From Paraphysoderma sedebokerense (taxonomy: Eukaryota > Blastocladiomycota > Physodermatomycetes > Physodermatales > Physodermataceae): a stretch of DNA of 64,000 bases. Location of the stretch: assembly GCA_025602915.1 (NCBI GenBank), contig JAHLJZ010000002.1:310001-374000 (forward strand), in the 5' to 3' direction. Shown here piece by piece: positions 62,297 through 64,000 of this stretch; the first letter of the stretch is position 1; the number at the start of each line of letters is the position of its first letter. The notes beneath the pieces were generated by a model that saw only the letters and a program-made list of their open reading frames with translations, had not been told where the DNA came from and did no database searches. Both the position numbers and the translations under genes were made by a program.

Positions 62297-64000
62297 CTAC
62301 TCAAAAGACTTTTTGGAACTGCGTCTTCGTTTTGCTAACAACGTAGCGCTATTCATATCCAATGAAAATTCAGGACTTGAAGAATCACCAGACAAGGTTA
62401 CTCCTGTCGAGGCAGAGACTTGATGTGGTTTTTGTTTCTGAGCGGCGTAGTATGTGTTTACAGTGGGACTAACGCTACCCGACAAAGGAGAAGCAGACTG
62501 AAGAGGTTGATTTGTTGCTAGCGGGGAACTATATGATGAAGAGGCGACATTTGTTTGTGGAAGACGATGTGTAGGGGCCGGGATAGATGGCGGTTGAGGT
62601 TGTGTTGCCCCTTGAATACCTAAACCAACTCTATTTCCCTGACCTTGACCTGGAAATTGAGCGGGGGCAGTGGCGAGACCGCTAGGCAAAGATGCAAGTG
62701 GTGTAGGCTCCATGCCATTGTTTAGCCGAGGTACAGGAGGGACGGGGGGAATTTGAGAATACGGTGTGTAGCTTTGTTGTTGATCATACAGCTTGTTGAA
62801 GACCGCGTAAGGATGTATCAAAATACTGCTTCATTTGTTGATGCGTTGGCGTAAGATAGGCCCCAGGTGTTCTGAATGGGTGCGGATGTGATTGATTTTG
62901 AGATTGTGACTGACTCGACTGTGGATAGCTGCCTAATTCGACATCTGACAATTGAAGATCCGAGTCGGATTCCAATGAAGCTGTTTCAATATCACCGTCA
63001 TCTTCGTTCTCTTTATCTACATCCATGTGACTTGATTCTTGATTGCTCGGATACTGATGTTGATACCGAGTATTATCTAACCAACCACTATGACCATTAG
63101 AATCAATGGGAGTTTTCAACGAGGGAATAGCAAATTGTGACCATGGGTCTTCAGGTTTTCTCTGGTTCTGCGGTTGAGAAGGTGCGATCTTGGAAGGTAC
63201 GGCAAACAAGCGTTTAGAACGCGGTGCCGGGGGAATGAATTTACTTCTGACCGATTTGGATCTCGGATGAGGTGTACGTCCCGGGATGAATGGCCGGTTT
63301 TGAACCCTACATCATAAAGCGCAATAAAAATCAGTCATACGAAACTTGTTTGTGGCCCAAATAAGAACCTTACCAAGGATGCTGAAAGAACTCGTCAATG
63401 GTGTATCTCTCAGATGGGTTGACAGTCAACAGATGTTTCACCAGATCTTTCGCGCCAGCGGATATTGGATCCCACCTAAGCATTCATAAACTTAGAAAGG
63501 GATGATCACACTGCGAAAGAACCAAAAAAGCACATACCACGGCGTCAAAAACTCCCAGTGTCCTTTTGCAACCTTTTCTGTCAACACGTTGGGATCGTCA
63601 TCGTAAAACGGCGGGAACCCACAGAGCATTGTCTATTATTTACCATTAGACTAGTGATATAATCCGAAGTGAACAACAATACAAAAACTTACGTATAAGA
63701 CACATCCAATAGCCCACATATCTACACTTTTAGAATGGCCACCTGGAGGATGTAAGACTATTTCCGGAGCTGTGTAGCCCAGTGCACTGCAGTTAAGGTT
63801 CAATCATCAAGATTAAAAGATTAAAAGAAGCCTCCAAAAGGCAAATCAAAATGCCGTAATAGTTCACAAAAGGATATCTGTTCCACAGGGAGTTTTCGTC
63901 ATTTCATCCCAAATGACTTTGCTAAGTCCAAAATCGCACAATTTCACAACACCAATACCACCTCCCCCGACGTTGGGAATGAAGGTACCTTCTTTCGAAT
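62297..64000 (-). CDS. CaMK-family protein kinase, Srk1/Rck2-like (partial, N-terminus outside window)
   Basis: Visible exons run from the window edge to 63878, then 63781-63693, 63632-63538, 63475-63374 and 63306-62297. They give DFG-containing [13 protein letters not shown], the activation loop [59 protein letters not shown] and the end of the kinase fold [12 protein letters not shown] long Ser/Gln/Pro-rich tail follows. This pattern fits fungal stress-MAPK-activated kinases (Srk1/Rck2), inferred. Two oddities: the activation loop is split by an AT-AC intron, and the tail changes reading frame near 62800-62825 (YFDTS in one frame, [12 protein letters not shown] in the next) with no intron that would join them naturally. 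The stop at 62297 belongs to the second frame. Confidence 0.85.
63782..63877 (-). other. U12-type AT-AC intron in kinase gene
   Basis: The 96-nt intron begins ATATCCTTTT (63877-63868), the U12-type 5' splice-site consensus, and ends GCAC (63785-63782). A near-perfect U12 branch-site, ACCTTAAC, is at 63799-63792, about 11 nt before the 3' end. Splicing at AC restores the invariant [12 protein letters not shown] of the activation loop; no GT donor fits, and an AG acceptor at 63788-63787 shifts the frame. This implies an active minor spliceosome. Confidence 0.9.

Overview
The window looks like a gene-dense stretch of nuclear DNA from an early-diverging fungus (Mucoromycota, Glomeromycotina or a similar grade). 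The fungal signs are a Clr2 silencing protein, an Uds1-domain septation protein, a SYG1-type SPX/EXS protein, a Cue1-like ER protein and an Srk1/Rck2-like kinase. The non-Dikarya signs are an AGFG-type ArfGAP, a ZFPL1 homologue, a membrane-anchored EHD-like GTPase, many short introns per gene and one convincing U12-type AT-AC intron. The species cannot be named from this alone. I see no transposon, viral fossil, CRISPR array, tRNA or rRNA gene.

Layout. 175-3649 (+) Clr2-like silencing factor; 4253-7134 (-) AGFG-type ArfGAP; 7415-9886 (+) EHD-like GTPase; 10412-10889 (-) histone H3 and 11174-11567 (+) histone H4 around a shared promoter; 12385-13200 (+) Dpy-30-motif protein; 13529-15372 (-) PHO13-type phosphatase; 15807-19837 (-) SYG1/XPR1; 20462-22336 (-) complete 10-exon SPO11; 22727-26105 (+) mitochondrial IF-2; 26341-27654 (-) SNRNP27; 27831-29285 (+) ZFPL1; 29711-30583 (+) riboflavin kinase; 30990-37071 (-) Uds1 coiled-coil protein; 38830-39699 (+) orphan; 41014-42455 (-) unrecognised basic protein with a cyclin-like destruction box; 42782-48324 (+) GRIP golgin; 48557-58463 (-) giant spectrin-like protein of about 3,206 aa; 58960-60631 (-) Ariadne-type RBR E3 ligase; 60883-61733 (+) Cue1-like protein; 62297-64000 (-) C-terminal part of a CaMK-family kinase running off the window.

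Most genes are unrelated housekeeping genes packed in divergent or convergent pairs with 200-800 bp between them. Themes that recur are chromatin and meiosis (Clr2, H3/H4, SPO11), membrane traffic and Golgi (AGFG, ZFPL1, GRIP golgin, EHD-like GTPase), ubiquitin/ERAD (Ariadne, Cue1) and phosphate/flavin metabolism (SYG1, PHO13, FMN1).

All exon models were built by hand from splice signals, reading phase and family motifs. Most junctions close in phase; the few that do not are flagged.
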